A DNA stretch of 64,000 nt from Pedobacter sp. PF22-3 (lineage in GTDB: Bacteria > Bacteroidota > Bacteroidia > Sphingobacteriales > Sphingobacteriaceae), in assembly GCF_026239555.1 (NCBI RefSeq), contig NZ_JAPIVP010000010.1, positions 62,001 through 126,000 of the forward strand, given 5' to 3'. The position numbers and the translations under genes were made by a program. The notes below the pieces were generated by a model. The model was not told the DNA's origin and did no database searches. It was given only the letters and a program-made list of their open reading frames with translations. Below, piece after piece: positions 55,353-63,823 of this stretch (within the stretch, counting starts at the first letter, position 1; the number at the start of each line of letters is the position of its first letter).

Positions 55353-56723
55353 ATGAAAAAAACACTAATTTTTTCTGCGATGATTGCGATATCTGCATCA
55401 TCATGGTCACAAACCGCTGTCATTAAAGGAAAATTCCACAAGCTTTTGCCAAATGGCAAGGAAACTCAAGAGGTTTTCTTTTCCAAACCTGAAGATGGTG
55501 AGATTGAGGTTATTCTCCCGATGGTAAAAAGCAGACAAGACCAAATCTTTCGTGGAGAAGTAAAGAAAGAAGATCTTAATACCATCCGTTATGTAGGGGT
55601 ATTTGATGAACAGTATGCGGTTTACCTGAAAGCTGGCGAGGAACTGAATGTAGACGCTGGTGACGGACAAATTGTTTATTCAGGGACTATCAATAAAGAA
55701 AACCAGGTATTTGCAGACTGGTACAAAATGATAAAGCCACTTAGAAATTATGGTTATACCAAAAATGGCTACACGTTACCTTCTGACGGGTATCTGAGAA
55801 TCATTGATTCACTTAAAGCACCGGTAGAGCAGTTTATTAAAAATATCAATACCGGAAACACAGCCTTCGATAAACAGGCTAAACATTTTTTAACTTATAG
55901 TTATAGATATGATGTGATTATTCCAACTGCTTCTGGTTTAAACATCGGGAAGAAAGATGAATATCCTGAGAGTCTGGTAAAATTTTATAATGATGAAAAA
56001 TGGACAGATGCCAATATATGGAACCTGCCTATGGGTTATCATTACATGCTTTACTTCGCCTTTGTGAAACATATCATCTATAATTCGAAACAAGGTATGG
56101 CTGCCGATATACTCATCCCAGAAATTTCTAATAAGGAGCTGAAAGCTAAATTTATTGTTGCACAGGCAGAAAGAGGCGCAAACATGAATCTTGTTCAATA
56201 CCTGGAACGTAATGAGCAGTATATGCAAACCAATCAGCAGCGTGATAAAATGAAAGTAATGTTGAAAAGAGCTCGTATGCAAGAACCTGGTGGAGACTGG
56301 ATTGATTTTTCTTATCCTGATGCTGCTGGTAAAATGCACAAATTATCAGACAACTTAGGTAAAGTGGTATTTATTGATGTTTGGGCTACCTGGTGTGCGC
56401 CTTGCCTTAAAGAGCAGCCAGCACTTGAAGAATTGGAAAAATCTTTCGCAGGTAAAGATGTAGTTTTTCTAAGCCTTTCCATTGATACCGATAAAGCCAA
56501 ATGGCAAAAAATGGTAGAAGAGAAAAAATTATCTGGCCTACACTTGTTTACCAACAACAAAGGATCTGTTGTTAGCGACTATGAAGTAACAGAAATCCCT
56601 AGATTTATTTTATTTGATAAAAACGGAAAAACAGTGAGCATTGATGCCCCTCGTCCTACTGATGCTAAATTAAAAGCCCTTATTGAATCTACCCTTAAAG
56701 GAGAAAAATCAACAACAAAATGA
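55353..56723 (+). CDS. TlpA-like thioredoxin-domain protein, exported
   Basis: A 456-residue exported protein (signal MKKTLIFSAMIAISASSWSQ). The first 330 residues form a DUF4369-like and helical region. The C-terminal thioredoxin fold begins with DWIDFSYPDAAGKMHKLSDN and has the redox motif in VFIDVWATWCAPCLKEQP (CAPC), then the cis-Pro in VTEIPRFILFDKNG. Probably keeps thiols reduced in periplasmic or surface proteins of this locus. Overlaps the next gene by 4 bases. Confidence 0.92.
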   Translation: MKKTLIFSAMIAISASSWSQTAVIKGKFHKLLPNGKETQEVFFSKPEDGEIEVILPMVKSRQDQIFRGEVKKEDLNTIRYVGVFDEQYAVYLKAGEELNVDAGDGQIVYSGTINKENQVFADWYKMIKPLRNYGYTKNGYTLPSDGYLRIIDSLKAPVEQFIKNINTGNTAFDKQAKHFLTYSYRYDVIIPTASGLNIGKKDEYPESLVKFYNDEKWTDANIWNLPMGYHYMLYFAFVKHIIYNSKQGMAADILIPEISNKELKAKFIVAQAERGANMNLVQYLERNEQYMQTNQQRDKMKVMLKRARMQEPGGDWIDFSYPDAAGKMHKLSDNLGKVVFIDVWATWCAPCLKEQPALEELEKSFAGKDVVFLSLSIDTDKAKWQKMVEEKKLSGLHLFTNNKGSVVSDYEVTEIPRFILFDKNGKTVSIDAPRPTDAKLKALIESTLKGEKSTTK

Positions 56724-57814
56724 GAAAATTAATTATTCTTACCATCATTTGCTTAAGCACATTAGGCTGGAAACCTACCTTTGCTCAGGGTATCAATTTT
56801 GAAACTATTACTTTGCAAGAAGCCATGAATAAGGCTTCTGACCCTGCAGCCCCCAGATTTATACTGGTTGACTGTTATACTACCTGGTGCGTACCCTGCA
56901 TAGAGATGGCTTCATACGAATTTCCAAAAAAAGTTGCCGGAGATTATTTTAACCCAAAATTTATTTCTGTAAAGTTTGATATGGAAAAGGGTGAAGGAAA
57001 AGAACTTGCAAAAAAATACAATGTAACGGCTTATCCTACTTTTCTTATTCTAGATGCAAAAGGACAAGAAATTAACCGGGTTGTAGGTAAATCAAACGCA
57101 GAAGAATTTGTTGCGAAAGTAAAAGCGGCACTAGATCCAAAAAATTCCTTACCAGGATACAAAGCTGCTTATGAAGCAAACAAAAGTTTAATAACAGGTT
57201 TGCCTTACGCCCTGGCGCTTTACCAGAATTCAAAAGATCCCGTACCTGTGTTAAATGAGTTATTTGATAATTCGGAGGATTACGAACGCTTTAGCAGAGA
57301 TTACCTGGAAGTTGCTTTAGGTACAACTAAATTTGGAACGCCTTTTTTCAGAAAACTAATGATGGATAAAAGCAGCATTGACCAGGCTTTAGGTACTGAA
57401 ATAACCAACAGGATTCTTTTCGACAAAATACGTAAGGACATGTACAGTATTGCAACTGAAACCGGTGCCAGATATAAAGTTTTCTACACGCCACAGGAAG
57501 TGGAAGATGTGGCTTATACCATTGGCTTACTTAAGTTACCTCAGTTCGAAGCTGAAAACCACATGTGCCGCATCGCTCTGTTTGTGGTGAATAAGGATTT
57601 GGATGGTATGATCCGTTACTTTAAACGTCGTGTTTCTACTTTACCTAGCGAAACCCCATACAAAGGTATTCTAGAAGGAATATTAATGCAGAATTTAGCT
57701 AAAGCTACTCCTGAACAAAAGGCTGCAATTATGAGTTATTTTGAAGACCGTGCCAAGTCTTTGGCTAAGGAAGCCAAATCTTACCAGGAAAGAGTAACCG
57801 TAATAACTAAATAG
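56720..57814 (+). CDS. Thioredoxin-fold protein, DsbD-gamma-like, exported
   Basis: A 364-residue exported protein (signal ending WKPTFAQ). The thioredoxin domain comes first, with the active-site CVPC in VDCYTTWCVPCIEMASYEF and the cis-Pro in VTAYPTFLILDAKGQEI. About 200 mainly helical residues follow with no recognised family. The ATG overlaps the stop of the upstream TlpA-like gene (ATGA), so translation is coupled and the two may act together. Confidence 0.92.
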   Translation: MRKLIILTIICLSTLGWKPTFAQGINFETITLQEAMNKASDPAAPRFILVDCYTTWCVPCIEMASYEFPKKVAGDYFNPKFISVKFDMEKGEGKELAKKYNVTAYPTFLILDAKGQEINRVVGKSNAEEFVAKVKAALDPKNSLPGYKAAYEANKSLITGLPYALALYQNSKDPVPVLNELFDNSEDYERFSRDYLEVALGTTKFGTPFFRKLMMDKSSIDQALGTEITNRILFDKIRKDMYSIATETGARYKVFYTPQEVEDVAYTIGLLKLPQFEAENHMCRIALFVVNKDLDGMIRYFKRRVSTLPSETPYKGILEGILMQNLAKATPEQKAAIMSYFEDRAKSLAKEAKSYQERVTVITK

Positions 57815-57833
57815 GCTAAAAAAATTTCTTTAC

Positions 57834-57864
57834 TTGTCCGGCCAATCGAGCTGGCCGGACTTAT
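57834..57864 (+). terminator. Hairpin between the thioredoxin and protease genes
   Basis: GTCCGGCC (57836-57843) pairs with GGCCGGAC (57853-57860), 8 bp of GC-rich stem, with only a weak TTATT run after it. It ends 14 bp before the protease ATG at 57875 and may be a partial terminator or attenuator. Confidence 0.6.
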
Positions 57865-57874
57865 TAAAATTCCC

Positions 57875-58783
57875 ATGAATCTATTTAGAATAAAAAAAGA
57901 ATTGCAGTTAATTGTATTGCTATCTGGCCTATTGCTTACAGCACGCTCTGCAAGTGCACAGGATTTTACCAACGATCAAAAGATTTTAGCTGATTACCAA
58001 AAAAGTGTAGATTCTTTACTAACCAAAACAAAATCAGTAACTGCAACCGCGGCCTTGGCGGTATTAAAAGTACCTTCTATTACTTTAGAAATTAATTTAG
58101 CAAAAGATACCAAAAAGGCTTTAAGCCCAAATGCATTGTACGAGTTGGCCAAAAAATCTATCCTGATTGTTGGCTGTTCTTATCTTTGCCCGAAGTGTTC
58201 AAATACGCATTTGAGCGAATCAACAGGTTATGTAATTGATGCTAAAGGAATTGTGGTAACAAACTATCACGTAGTAAATACCTATGCAGATATGCATGAT
58301 GGCTTCAAACCTGTTGCATTTACGGTGCGCTTGGCAAATGGTCACGTTTATGCAGTTAAATCCATATTAACAGCATCTAAAAAAAATGATCTGGCCATTT
58401 TACAACTGGAAACAAATGGAGATATGCTGCCTGCCCTTCCTCTTGCAAAATCCGCAAATGTTGGTGATCAGGTTTTTGTACTCGGACATCCAAAGGGAAT
58501 GCATTATTTTTTTAGCCAGGGTAACGTAACTAACAAATACATGGAAGAAGCTGGACCAGATGATGCCCATTTTTTCAGGGAAATGATGGCCATCTCTGCA
58601 GATTATGCAACCGGATCTAGCGGTGGCCCTGTATTGGATGTTTACGGACGTGTTGTGGGAACGGTTTCAAACACCAAAATGTACACACATAGTGAAATGA
58701 ACCCGAGTATGCAAATGGTAGTGAAGAATACAGTACCTGTAGAATCATTATGGAAACTGATTCGTTCGGAATCAAATCAATAA
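57875..58783 (+). CDS. Trypsin-like serine protease (S1C/HtrA-type), exported
   Basis: A 302-residue protein with a signal peptide (LLSGLLLTARSASAQ). The chymotrypsin fold shows the catalytic His in VVTNYHVVNTYADMHDG, Asp in KKNDLAILQLE and Ser in YATGSSGGPVLDVYGR. A CxxxCPKC cluster at about residue 105-115 is unusual and may bind metal or form disulphides. No PDZ domain is present. Proteolysis may prepare the ligand of the SusC/SusD pair. Confidence 0.9.
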   Translation: MNLFRIKKELQLIVLLSGLLLTARSASAQDFTNDQKILADYQKSVDSLLTKTKSVTATAALAVLKVPSITLEINLAKDTKKALSPNALYELAKKSILIVGCSYLCPKCSNTHLSESTGYVIDAKGIVVTNYHVVNTYADMHDGFKPVAFTVRLANGHVYAVKSILTASKKNDLAILQLETNGDMLPALPLAKSANVGDQVFVLGHPKGMHYFFSQGNVTNKYMEEAGPDDAHFFREMMAISADYATGSSGGPVLDVYGRVVGTVSNTKMYTHSEMNPSMQMVVKNTVPVESLWKLIRSESNQ

Positions 58784-58811
58784 ATTAGCTTCATATTAAC
58801 AGCTATTTCAG

Positions 58812-58842
58812 ATGCCCGCGACTAAAAACCGCGGGTATTTTT
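58812..58842 (+). terminator. Intrinsic terminator of the uptake locus
   Basis: CCCGCG pairs with CGCGGG around an ACTAAAAAC loop, with flanking AT pairs, and is followed by TATTTTTGC. It ends the transcript that runs through the protease gene. Confidence 0.85.
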
Positions 58843-58908
58843 GCAATCTTTAAAAATGGCATACCGCAAATCCACCCAAAATTTACCCCCACCTGATTAA
58901 GTATTTAA

Positions 58909-58916
58909 TATCTTTG
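58909..58916 (+). promoter_or_regulatory. -7 box (TATCTTTG) 4 bases before an ATG
   Basis: TATCTTTG ends at 58916 and the acetyltransferase ATG begins at 58921. Transcription from this box should start at or within a few bases of the ATG, so the mRNA is probably leaderless. Confidence 0.65.
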
Positions 58917-58920
58917 CCAA

Positions 58921-59607
58921 ATGGAACACGTATTGGATAATCCGATCTATTATGCCTTAACATCTGGTCATAACCAGTTCTCAAAAGGCATTAACGAGGT
59001 TAAATATTATACTGAAGATATTACTGTATTTGCCGGCTTAAAAGATAATTCGCAGGCGAATCTAAACACCCTCTATCAGATCAGTCAGGCAGAAAGCCTT
59101 TTCGTATTTTTCTCCAAAACACCTGTAGAAATACCTGAAAAATGGAACCTATTAACCCATATCAATATGTTTCAATTGGTTTTTCGTGGCGAAGAAATCC
59201 CCACACCAGATGCAACAGGAATAACAGATCTAGATCTGAATCATGTTAATGAAATGATCGATCTGGTAGAGCTGACCAAACCGGGACCTTTCCTGTCCAA
59301 AACCATAGAATTGAGCAATTATACCGGCATATTCGTGGATGGAAAACTGGCTTCAATGGCTGGTCACCGCTTTTTCCCTAGCCCCTATCGCGAGGTAAGC
59401 GCGGTTTGTACCCATCCCGATCATTTGGGGAAAGGTTATTCCTTTAAGATCCTGCAGGAGCAGATCAAGCGCATATTGCTCCGCAACGAAATCCCTTTTC
59501 TGCATGTGAAGAACGATAATGAGGCTGCCATCAAGCTTTATCAGAAACTGGGTTTCGAAATCAGGACCGATATGATTGCCTATGTGATTAAAAAAGAGGA
59601 TTTATAG
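58921..59607 (+). CDS. GNAT acetyltransferase with an extra N-terminal domain
   Basis: A 228-residue protein. The N-terminal 110 residues (DNPIYYALTSGHNQFSKGIN) precede a GNAT domain with HPDHLGKGYSFKILQEQI for acetyl-CoA and HVKNDNEAAIKLYQKLGFEI near the end. DNPIYxAL-type N-termini are found in a group of GNATs of unknown target. Start fixed by the conserved DNPIY opening, although the promoter box is only four bases upstream. Confidence 0.92.
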   Translation: MEHVLDNPIYYALTSGHNQFSKGINEVKYYTEDITVFAGLKDNSQANLNTLYQISQAESLFVFFSKTPVEIPEKWNLLTHINMFQLVFRGEEIPTPDATGITDLDLNHVNEMIDLVELTKPGPFLSKTIELSNYTGIFVDGKLASMAGHRFFPSPYREVSAVCTHPDHLGKGYSFKILQEQIKRILLRNEIPFLHVKNDNEAAIKLYQKLGFEIRTDMIAYVIKKEDL

Positions 59608-59691
59608 ATTCAAGGGAGAATGTTTCTAAATAGAAATCTTGCTGAAAATTTCGGTTTTTATGGCTTAGTTTTGCCGGACAAATAACAAAAC

Positions 59692-59916
59692 ATGTCTAAA
59701 ACAAAACTTACCATTAACAATAACGGCTCTGTTAAAATTGAGGGCGATTTCGAAATTGTAGATAGAAACGGAAACGTTTATGGCTTACAGGGCAGAGAAG
59801 TACTTTCGATCTGCCGTTGTGGTTTATCTAAAAACAAACCTTTTTGCGATGGCGCACATAATGGGCATTTTGAGCACGAAGCGATTGCATTCGACCTTCC
59901 CCCAAAAAAAGTTTAA
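59692..59916 (+). CDS. CDGSH iron-sulfur domain protein
   Basis: A 74-residue protein carrying CRCGLSKNKPFCDGAH, the Cys3-His motif that binds a 2Fe-2S cluster in the CDGSH family. The N-terminus (TKLTINNNGSVKIEGDFEIV) forms the beta part. Small bacterial CDGSH proteins are thought to handle electrons or clusters. A TAGTTTTG box upstream fits a -7 element. Followed by a terminator. Confidence 0.95.
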   Translation: MSKTKLTINNNGSVKIEGDFEIVDRNGNVYGLQGREVLSICRCGLSKNKPFCDGAHNGHFEHEAIAFDLPPKKV

Positions 59917-59936
59917 TAAACAGTATTAAAAGCATA

Positions 59937-59969
59937 AAAGCATCGGTCTTAATAGATTGGTGCTTTTTT
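59937..59969 (+). terminator. Intrinsic terminator of the CDGSH gene
   Basis: AAGCATCGGTCT pairs with AGATTGGTGCTT (12 bp with GU pairs) around TAAT and runs into six T residues. Confidence 0.9.
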
Positions 59970-60126
59970 GTTTAAGGCTCAATGAAACCATTACCAATTG
60001 GTGATGATGCCTGGATATACTTCATTTAATTGCTAAAAGAATTATTTGACCACTTTTCTGCTTACGCCATTTTTTACCGGAACCTTTTTATACCATTCGG
60101 TGTTAAATGAATAAATAAGTTATATC

Positions 60127-60321
60127 ATGGCAAAAGAGAAGAAAAAAAGCAAAAAGAAAAAGGATAAAAAGAAAGGCAAAAAAAAGAATAAGTTGGGCGT
60201 TAAAAACTCATTGGTAAACAACATTAATGCCCGAAAGAAAAAAGGCAAATCGAGATCCAAGAAAAAGTCGAAGATCAGTAAAAAAGCCTACAAAAAGATG
60301 CAAAAAGGCTGGAAGAAATAA
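60127..60321 (+). CDS. Small lysine-rich basic protein
   Basis: A 64-residue protein in which about half the residues are Lys (KKKSKKKKDKKKGKKKNKLG, KKKSKISKKAYKKMQKGWKK). A less basic central block (GVKNSLVNNINARKK) separates the two runs. The composition fits a nucleic-acid-binding protein such as a small histone-like or ribosome-associated factor, but low complexity gives no certain homology. Codon use alternates AAA and AAG, as expected of a translated poly-Lys gene. Confidence 0.7.
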   Translation: MAKEKKKSKKKKDKKKGKKKNKLGVKNSLVNNINARKKKGKSRSKKKSKISKKAYKKMQKGWKK

Positions 60322-60396
60322 TAACTGATGTTTAGTTACTGTTTCAAACCGTGAGAACAATTATTCACCTTTAACTATCTTAAGGGTATTAATATC

Positions 60397-60437
60397 CTAA
60401 AGGATAGTGATATCCTTTAGGAAAGCTTATATCTTTG
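60397..60437 (+). promoter_or_regulatory. HxlR operator palindrome and -7 box
   Basis: CTAAAGGATA (60398-60407) and TATCCTTTAG (60412-60421) form a perfect 10-bp inverted repeat with a 4-base spacer. An overlapping TATCCT/AGGATA palindrome and an AGGGTAT half-site lie just upstream. The -7 box TATCTTTG is at 60430-60437. This arrangement would let a dimeric regulator such as the adjacent HxlR protein block its own promoter. Confidence 0.75.
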
Positions 60438-60441
60438 TACA

Positions 60442-60840
60442 ATGGGGCCAACAAAACAACACCATAATAAAGAAACCTGTACGGCAAGTTTAAACGCCGT
60501 AAAAGATGCACTCTATGTATTAAATGGTAAGTGGAAGTTACCCTTGATTATTTCTTTGCAAGAAGGACCACAACGTTTTAATGAGATCCAAAAATCGCTT
60601 GGAGAAATTACGCCAAAAATATTATCAAAAGAACTTAAAGATCTGGAATTGAATGAATTTGTGATCCGCAAAGTATACTCTACCACTCCAGTTACCGTAA
60701 CCTACGAACTTACCCCATACAGCGAATCATTAGATAAAGTAATTAATGAATTAAGAGATTGGGGATTAAAACATCGCGAACGTCTGGTTAAGAACAGAAA
60801 AACCGAATCAGCCGAAGCAGAAGTAACAGCTTCTCGTTAG
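60442..60840 (+). CDS. HxlR family transcriptional regulator
   Basis: A 132-residue winged-helix regulator. It contains ALYVLNGKWKLPLIISLQEG, RFNEIQKSLGEITPKILSKE and VTYELTPYSESLDKVINELR, all typical of HxlR. One Cys at residue 13 (ETCTASLNA) matches the sensing cysteine of many redox-responsive HxlR proteins. The ATG is four bases after the -7 box, so the mRNA may be leaderless. It probably represses itself through the palindrome upstream. Confidence 0.93.
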   Translation: MGPTKQHHNKETCTASLNAVKDALYVLNGKWKLPLIISLQEGPQRFNEIQKSLGEITPKILSKELKDLELNEFVIRKVYSTTPVTVTYELTPYSESLDKVINELRDWGLKHRERLVKNRKTESAEAEVTASR

Positions 60841-60912
60841 GAGTTAAATTTAACCTCCTGGGCCATCTATTTTCGCCAAAAAAGCAAAAAACCGATAATG
60901 ATAAAATTCGGT

Positions 60913-60920
60913 TATCTTTG
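60913..60920 (+). promoter_or_regulatory. -7 box (TATCTTTG) of the Lys/Ala-rich gene
   Basis: TATCTTTG lies 15 bases before the ATG at 60936, giving a short leader. It also shows that the ORF's earlier in-frame start at 60918 is not used. Confidence 0.65.
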
Positions 60921-60935
60921 TACAAAATAAAATCC

Positions 60936-61466
60936 ATGGCGGTATTACATAAAAAAGAAGAAAAAATTCAGGCAGTGCTGGGTAGGTTGCCTAAAAAATA
61001 TACAGATGAACAATTTGTAGAAATGTTTATCAGACTTTATTCTAAAGATTGGGGCAAAATTAAATCAGCTTACATTAAACAATCTCAGGATAAAGAACCA
61101 GGAACAATCATCAATATGCCTAAACCAGAGGTATATTTAAGACAGATTCTTGCAAACTACCTGCAACAAGATCATATAACTGAAGCAGCAGCACCTAAAG
61201 AAGAACCCGTTGCTGACGCACCTGCAACTGAAGTAAAAAAAGCTAAAGCACCAGCTAAGAAGGATGTTGTGGTTGAAGAAGCGCCTGCCGGGGAAAAAGA
61301 GAAAAAAGTACCTGTTAAAAAGAAAGCCGAAGCAACTGAAGAGCCTGCATTAGAAGTTAAAAAAGCTAAAGCGCCTGCAAAGAAAAAAGCTGAGGCAACA
61401 GAAGAAACTCCGGTAGCCGAAAAGAAAACAAAAGCAGCAGCTAAAAAGCCTGCAACAAAAAAATAA
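60936..61466 (+). CDS. Protein with histone H1-like Lys/Ala/Pro-rich tail
   Basis: A 176-residue protein (start MAVLHKKEEKIQAVLGRLPK). The first 85 residues form a small helical domain (QFVEMFIRLYSKDWGKIKSA, PEVYLRQILANYLQQD). The rest is a repeat of KKAKAPAKK and KKAEATEE blocks, like histone H1 tails or the AlgP/Hc1 type of nucleoid proteins. A DNA-binding role is plausible, but the N-terminal domain matches no family that I know. Followed by a strong terminator. Confidence 0.85.
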   Translation: MAVLHKKEEKIQAVLGRLPKKYTDEQFVEMFIRLYSKDWGKIKSAYIKQSQDKEPGTIINMPKPEVYLRQILANYLQQDHITEAAAPKEEPVADAPATEVKKAKAPAKKDVVVEEAPAGEKEKKVPVKKKAEATEEPALEVKKAKAPAKKKAEATEETPVAEKKTKAAAKKPATKK

Positions 61467-61537
61467 AAATATTTTACATCATATATAATAAATCACCTTT
61501 TTGGTTGTTTATACATATGAGAGCGTTAATTTAGATG

Positions 61538-61576
61538 ACGGGGATAGGTCGGTATGATTTATCCCCGTTCTTTTTT
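61538..61576 (+). terminator. Intrinsic terminator of the H1-like gene
   Basis: ACGGGGATA (61538-61546) pairs with TATCCCCGT (61560-61568), and TTCTTTTTT follows. Confidence 0.92.
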
Positions 61577-61713
61577 AGCTTTTTTTCTTATCTATTTTTC
61601 TTTGTCATGCTGAGCCAAGGCGAAGCATCTTTTAATTTTCAGAATATACCATACTCCATTTTTATCCATCCATTAGTTTTACATCCAAGTGTAAATTTTA
61701 TTCATTTAATTGG

Positions 61714-61741
61714 TATATCGGGAAAAGTCGATATACATTTG
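61714..61741 (+). promoter_or_regulatory. ArsR operator overlapping a -7 box
   Basis: TATATCG (61714-61720) and CGATATA (61729-61735) form a perfect inverted repeat with an 8-base spacer. The -7 box TACATTTG (61734-61741) overlaps the second arm, so a bound repressor would shut the promoter. The ATG at 61746 is four bases after the box. Confidence 0.75.
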
Positions 61742-61745
61742 CATC

Positions 61746-62048
61746 ATGGATCAAGTAGAAATATTTAAAGCCCTTTCTAACAAAACACGTTTACAGATTT
61801 TAACCTGGTTAAAAGAGCCTGAATTACATTTTCCAGAACAGCCAAATGCCGATTTTGAAAATGTTGGTGTTTGCGTTGGGCAGATCCAGATTAAAAGTGG
61901 CTTATCACAGAGTACCATTTCCGAATACCTGTCTATTTTACAGCGTGCTGATTTAATCAACTCTACACGCGTGGGCCAATGGACTTATTACAAACGCAAT
62001 AAAGAAGGTTTAAAAAAATTAAGCAATATCATCAATACCGAATTATAA
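61746..62048 (+). CDS. ArsR family transcriptional regulator
   Basis: A 100-residue winged-helix repressor starting MDQVEIFKALSNKTRLQILT. The HTH is QIQIKSGLSQSTISEYLSIL and the wing STRVGQWTYYKRN. The ELCVC metal site of arsenic sensors is absent; NVGVCVGQIQ has a single Cys, so it may sense another ligand. It sits 11 bp before the Old Yellow Enzyme gene and probably controls that operon. Confidence 0.93.
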   Translation: MDQVEIFKALSNKTRLQILTWLKEPELHFPEQPNADFENVGVCVGQIQIKSGLSQSTISEYLSILQRADLINSTRVGQWTYYKRNKEGLKKLSNIINTEL

Positions 62049-62059
62049 TTTAGAAACAT

Positions 62060-63160
62060 ATGAACACAGATAGTTTATTTAGGCCATTTAGCCTTAAAAC
62101 ATTAAATATCAAAAATAGAATTGTTATGGCACCTATGACGAGATCATTCTCTCCAGGTGGTGTGCCAACACCTGAAGTTGCAACATATTATGCAAAAAGA
62201 GCAACCGGAGAAGTAGGTTTAATTTTATCAGAGGGAACGGTAATTAACCGCCCGTCTTCTTCATCAGATCCCAACATTCCACATTTTTACGGTACCGAAG
62301 CCTTAGCAGGATGGCAGCAGGTAATTAATGAAGTTCACCAGGCCGGTGGGCAAATGGGGCCGCAAATATGGCACCAGGGTATTCATGCAAATCATGCTTC
62401 TGGTTGGTTACCAAGTACGCCATTTGAAGGCCCCTCATCTTTTAACAGCCCTGGGTTTGAAAACGGCGTACCGATGACGGATGCAGCTATTGCCGATACC
62501 ATTGCTGCTTTTGGTCAGGCTGCGGCTGATGCCAAGGCTCTGGGTTTTGACACCGTTGAAATACATGGCGCGCACCAATATCTGATCGATCAGTTTTTTT
62601 GGGATGCGACCAATAACCGCACCGATATTTATGGGGGTAAAACCTTAGCCGAACGTACCCGTTTTGCTGTTGAAGTAATTAAAGAAGTACGGAAACGAGT
62701 TGGTGAAGATTTCGCCTTAATTATCCGCTTATCACAATTTAAACCGGCTGCTTATGATTTTAAATTAGCTAAAAATGAGCAGGAAATGGAACAATGGTTA
62801 ACTCCAATGGCCGAAGCCGGAATTGATATTTTCCATTGCTCGCAACGCCGCTTCTGGGAGCCCGAGTTTGAAGGTTCTGATTTAAATTTTGCAGGATGGG
62901 CCAAAAAAGTAACCGGTAAAACTACCATCTCAGTAGGCTCAGTTGGTTTGGACGGAGATTTCTTTGGTGCTTTTGCAGGCCAAAGCTCACAGCCTAGCTC
63001 GCTAGAGGAACTAGTACGCAGAATGGACCGTGGCGATTTTGATTTAGTAGCCGTTGGTCGTCCGCTTTTAGCAGATCCGAACTGGGTAGAAAAAATTAAA
63101 AATAACCGTATGGAAGAATTGAAAGGCTTTAGCAAAGAAGCTTTAATGCAATTGGTATAA
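62060..63160 (+). CDS. Old Yellow Enzyme family NADH:flavin oxidoreductase
   Basis: A 366-residue FMN-dependent ene-reductase of the OYE class. It shows LNIKNRIVMAPMTRSFSPGG, QIWHQGIHANHASGW, the substrate-activating HGAHQYLIDQFFWDATNNRT and the FMN-binding VAVGRPLLADPNWVEK. Members reduce activated C=C bonds and some nitro compounds with NAD(P)H. The ArsR-type repressor immediately upstream suggests induction by a reactive electrophile, as for YodB- or NemR-linked enzymes. That inducer is an inference. Confidence 0.94.
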   Translation: MNTDSLFRPFSLKTLNIKNRIVMAPMTRSFSPGGVPTPEVATYYAKRATGEVGLILSEGTVINRPSSSSDPNIPHFYGTEALAGWQQVINEVHQAGGQMGPQIWHQGIHANHASGWLPSTPFEGPSSFNSPGFENGVPMTDAAIADTIAAFGQAAADAKALGFDTVEIHGAHQYLIDQFFWDATNNRTDIYGGKTLAERTRFAVEVIKEVRKRVGEDFALIIRLSQFKPAAYDFKLAKNEQEMEQWLTPMAEAGIDIFHCSQRRFWEPEFEGSDLNFAGWAKKVTGKTTISVGSVGLDGDFFGAFAGQSSQPSSLEELVRRMDRGDFDLVAVGRPLLADPNWVEKIKNNRMEELKGFSKEALMQLV

Positions 63161-63190
63161 AAAACCCTATTTTTTCTTTTCAAGTTTAGA

Positions 63191-63217
63191 AAGGCATCTC
63201 GAAAGGGATGCTTTTTT
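63191..63217 (+). terminator. Intrinsic terminator of the Old Yellow Enzyme operon
   Basis: AAGGCATC pairs with GATGCTTT over a short loop and runs into TTTTTT. Confidence 0.85.
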
Positions 63218-63233
63218 GTTAAATGAGCTCGCC

Positions 63234-63270
63234 GTCATCTCGACTGCAGCACAGCGAAACGGAGAGATCT
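63234..63270 (-). repeat. 37-bp dispersed repeat
   Basis: The reverse complement of this stretch (AGATCTCTCCGTTTCGCTGT... GTCGAGATGAC) matches 13878-13914 at all but about three positions. Confidence 0.85.
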
Positions 63271-63823
63271 ATTGGCAACCTCTGGTGTTATCATAACAAC
63301 GAAAAGAAATTATTTTATTCGATGGAAATATTGAAGACGTATCTGTGATGTCAGATGTTACCATCTGACATTGGGAAGAAACTATTTTATCCAATAAAAG
63401 CATTCAATAAAATAAAACTTTTTCTATCATGAGGAAAGCAATGCCTGTGATACTTCGGTTGCTCCAGCCCCGCCCTTTGCTTAATCCGGCTGAAAAAGCC
63501 GGGATAACGCTGTCGGTCGGGTTTATTTTACTTCTTACAGTAGCAATGTCGTAGCCGCCTAAACCCGATCAAAGCGGGAGCGGGAATACAATAGCCTAAA
63601 AGCCTCTGCACTTGCTTTCCAAAACCCAAAAGAGGTACTCCTTTTGGTACTGGGTTTCGTCATCTCGACTGGAGCATCGCGGAATGGAGAGATCTATCCA
63701 GGCAGATTATCAATTCCGTTGCACCCGATATCATGTTCGCTTATAATGACGTGACGAATAGAATTTCAATTTAAATCCCATCCTTTTTCCTTAAATTCAC
63801 ATCATCAAAAAATTGATCATCCC
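63271..63823. other. Non-coding region with dispersed elements
   Basis: About 550 bases without a supportable ORF. It contains GC-richer segments (GGCTGAAAAAGCCGGGATAA, AAACCCGATCAAAGCGGGAG) of a type that recurs in intergenic DNA of this family, a nested inverted repeat and one 37-bp repeat. Confidence 0.6.
63659..63695 (-). repeat. 37-bp dispersed repeat, diverged copy
   Basis: Same ends (GTCATCTCGACTGGAGCA, GGAGAGATCT) as 63234-63270 with more internal changes. It is preceded directly by a nested inverted repeat at 63626-63658 (CCAAAAG/CTTTTGG inside AACCCA/TGGGTT). Confidence 0.75.
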
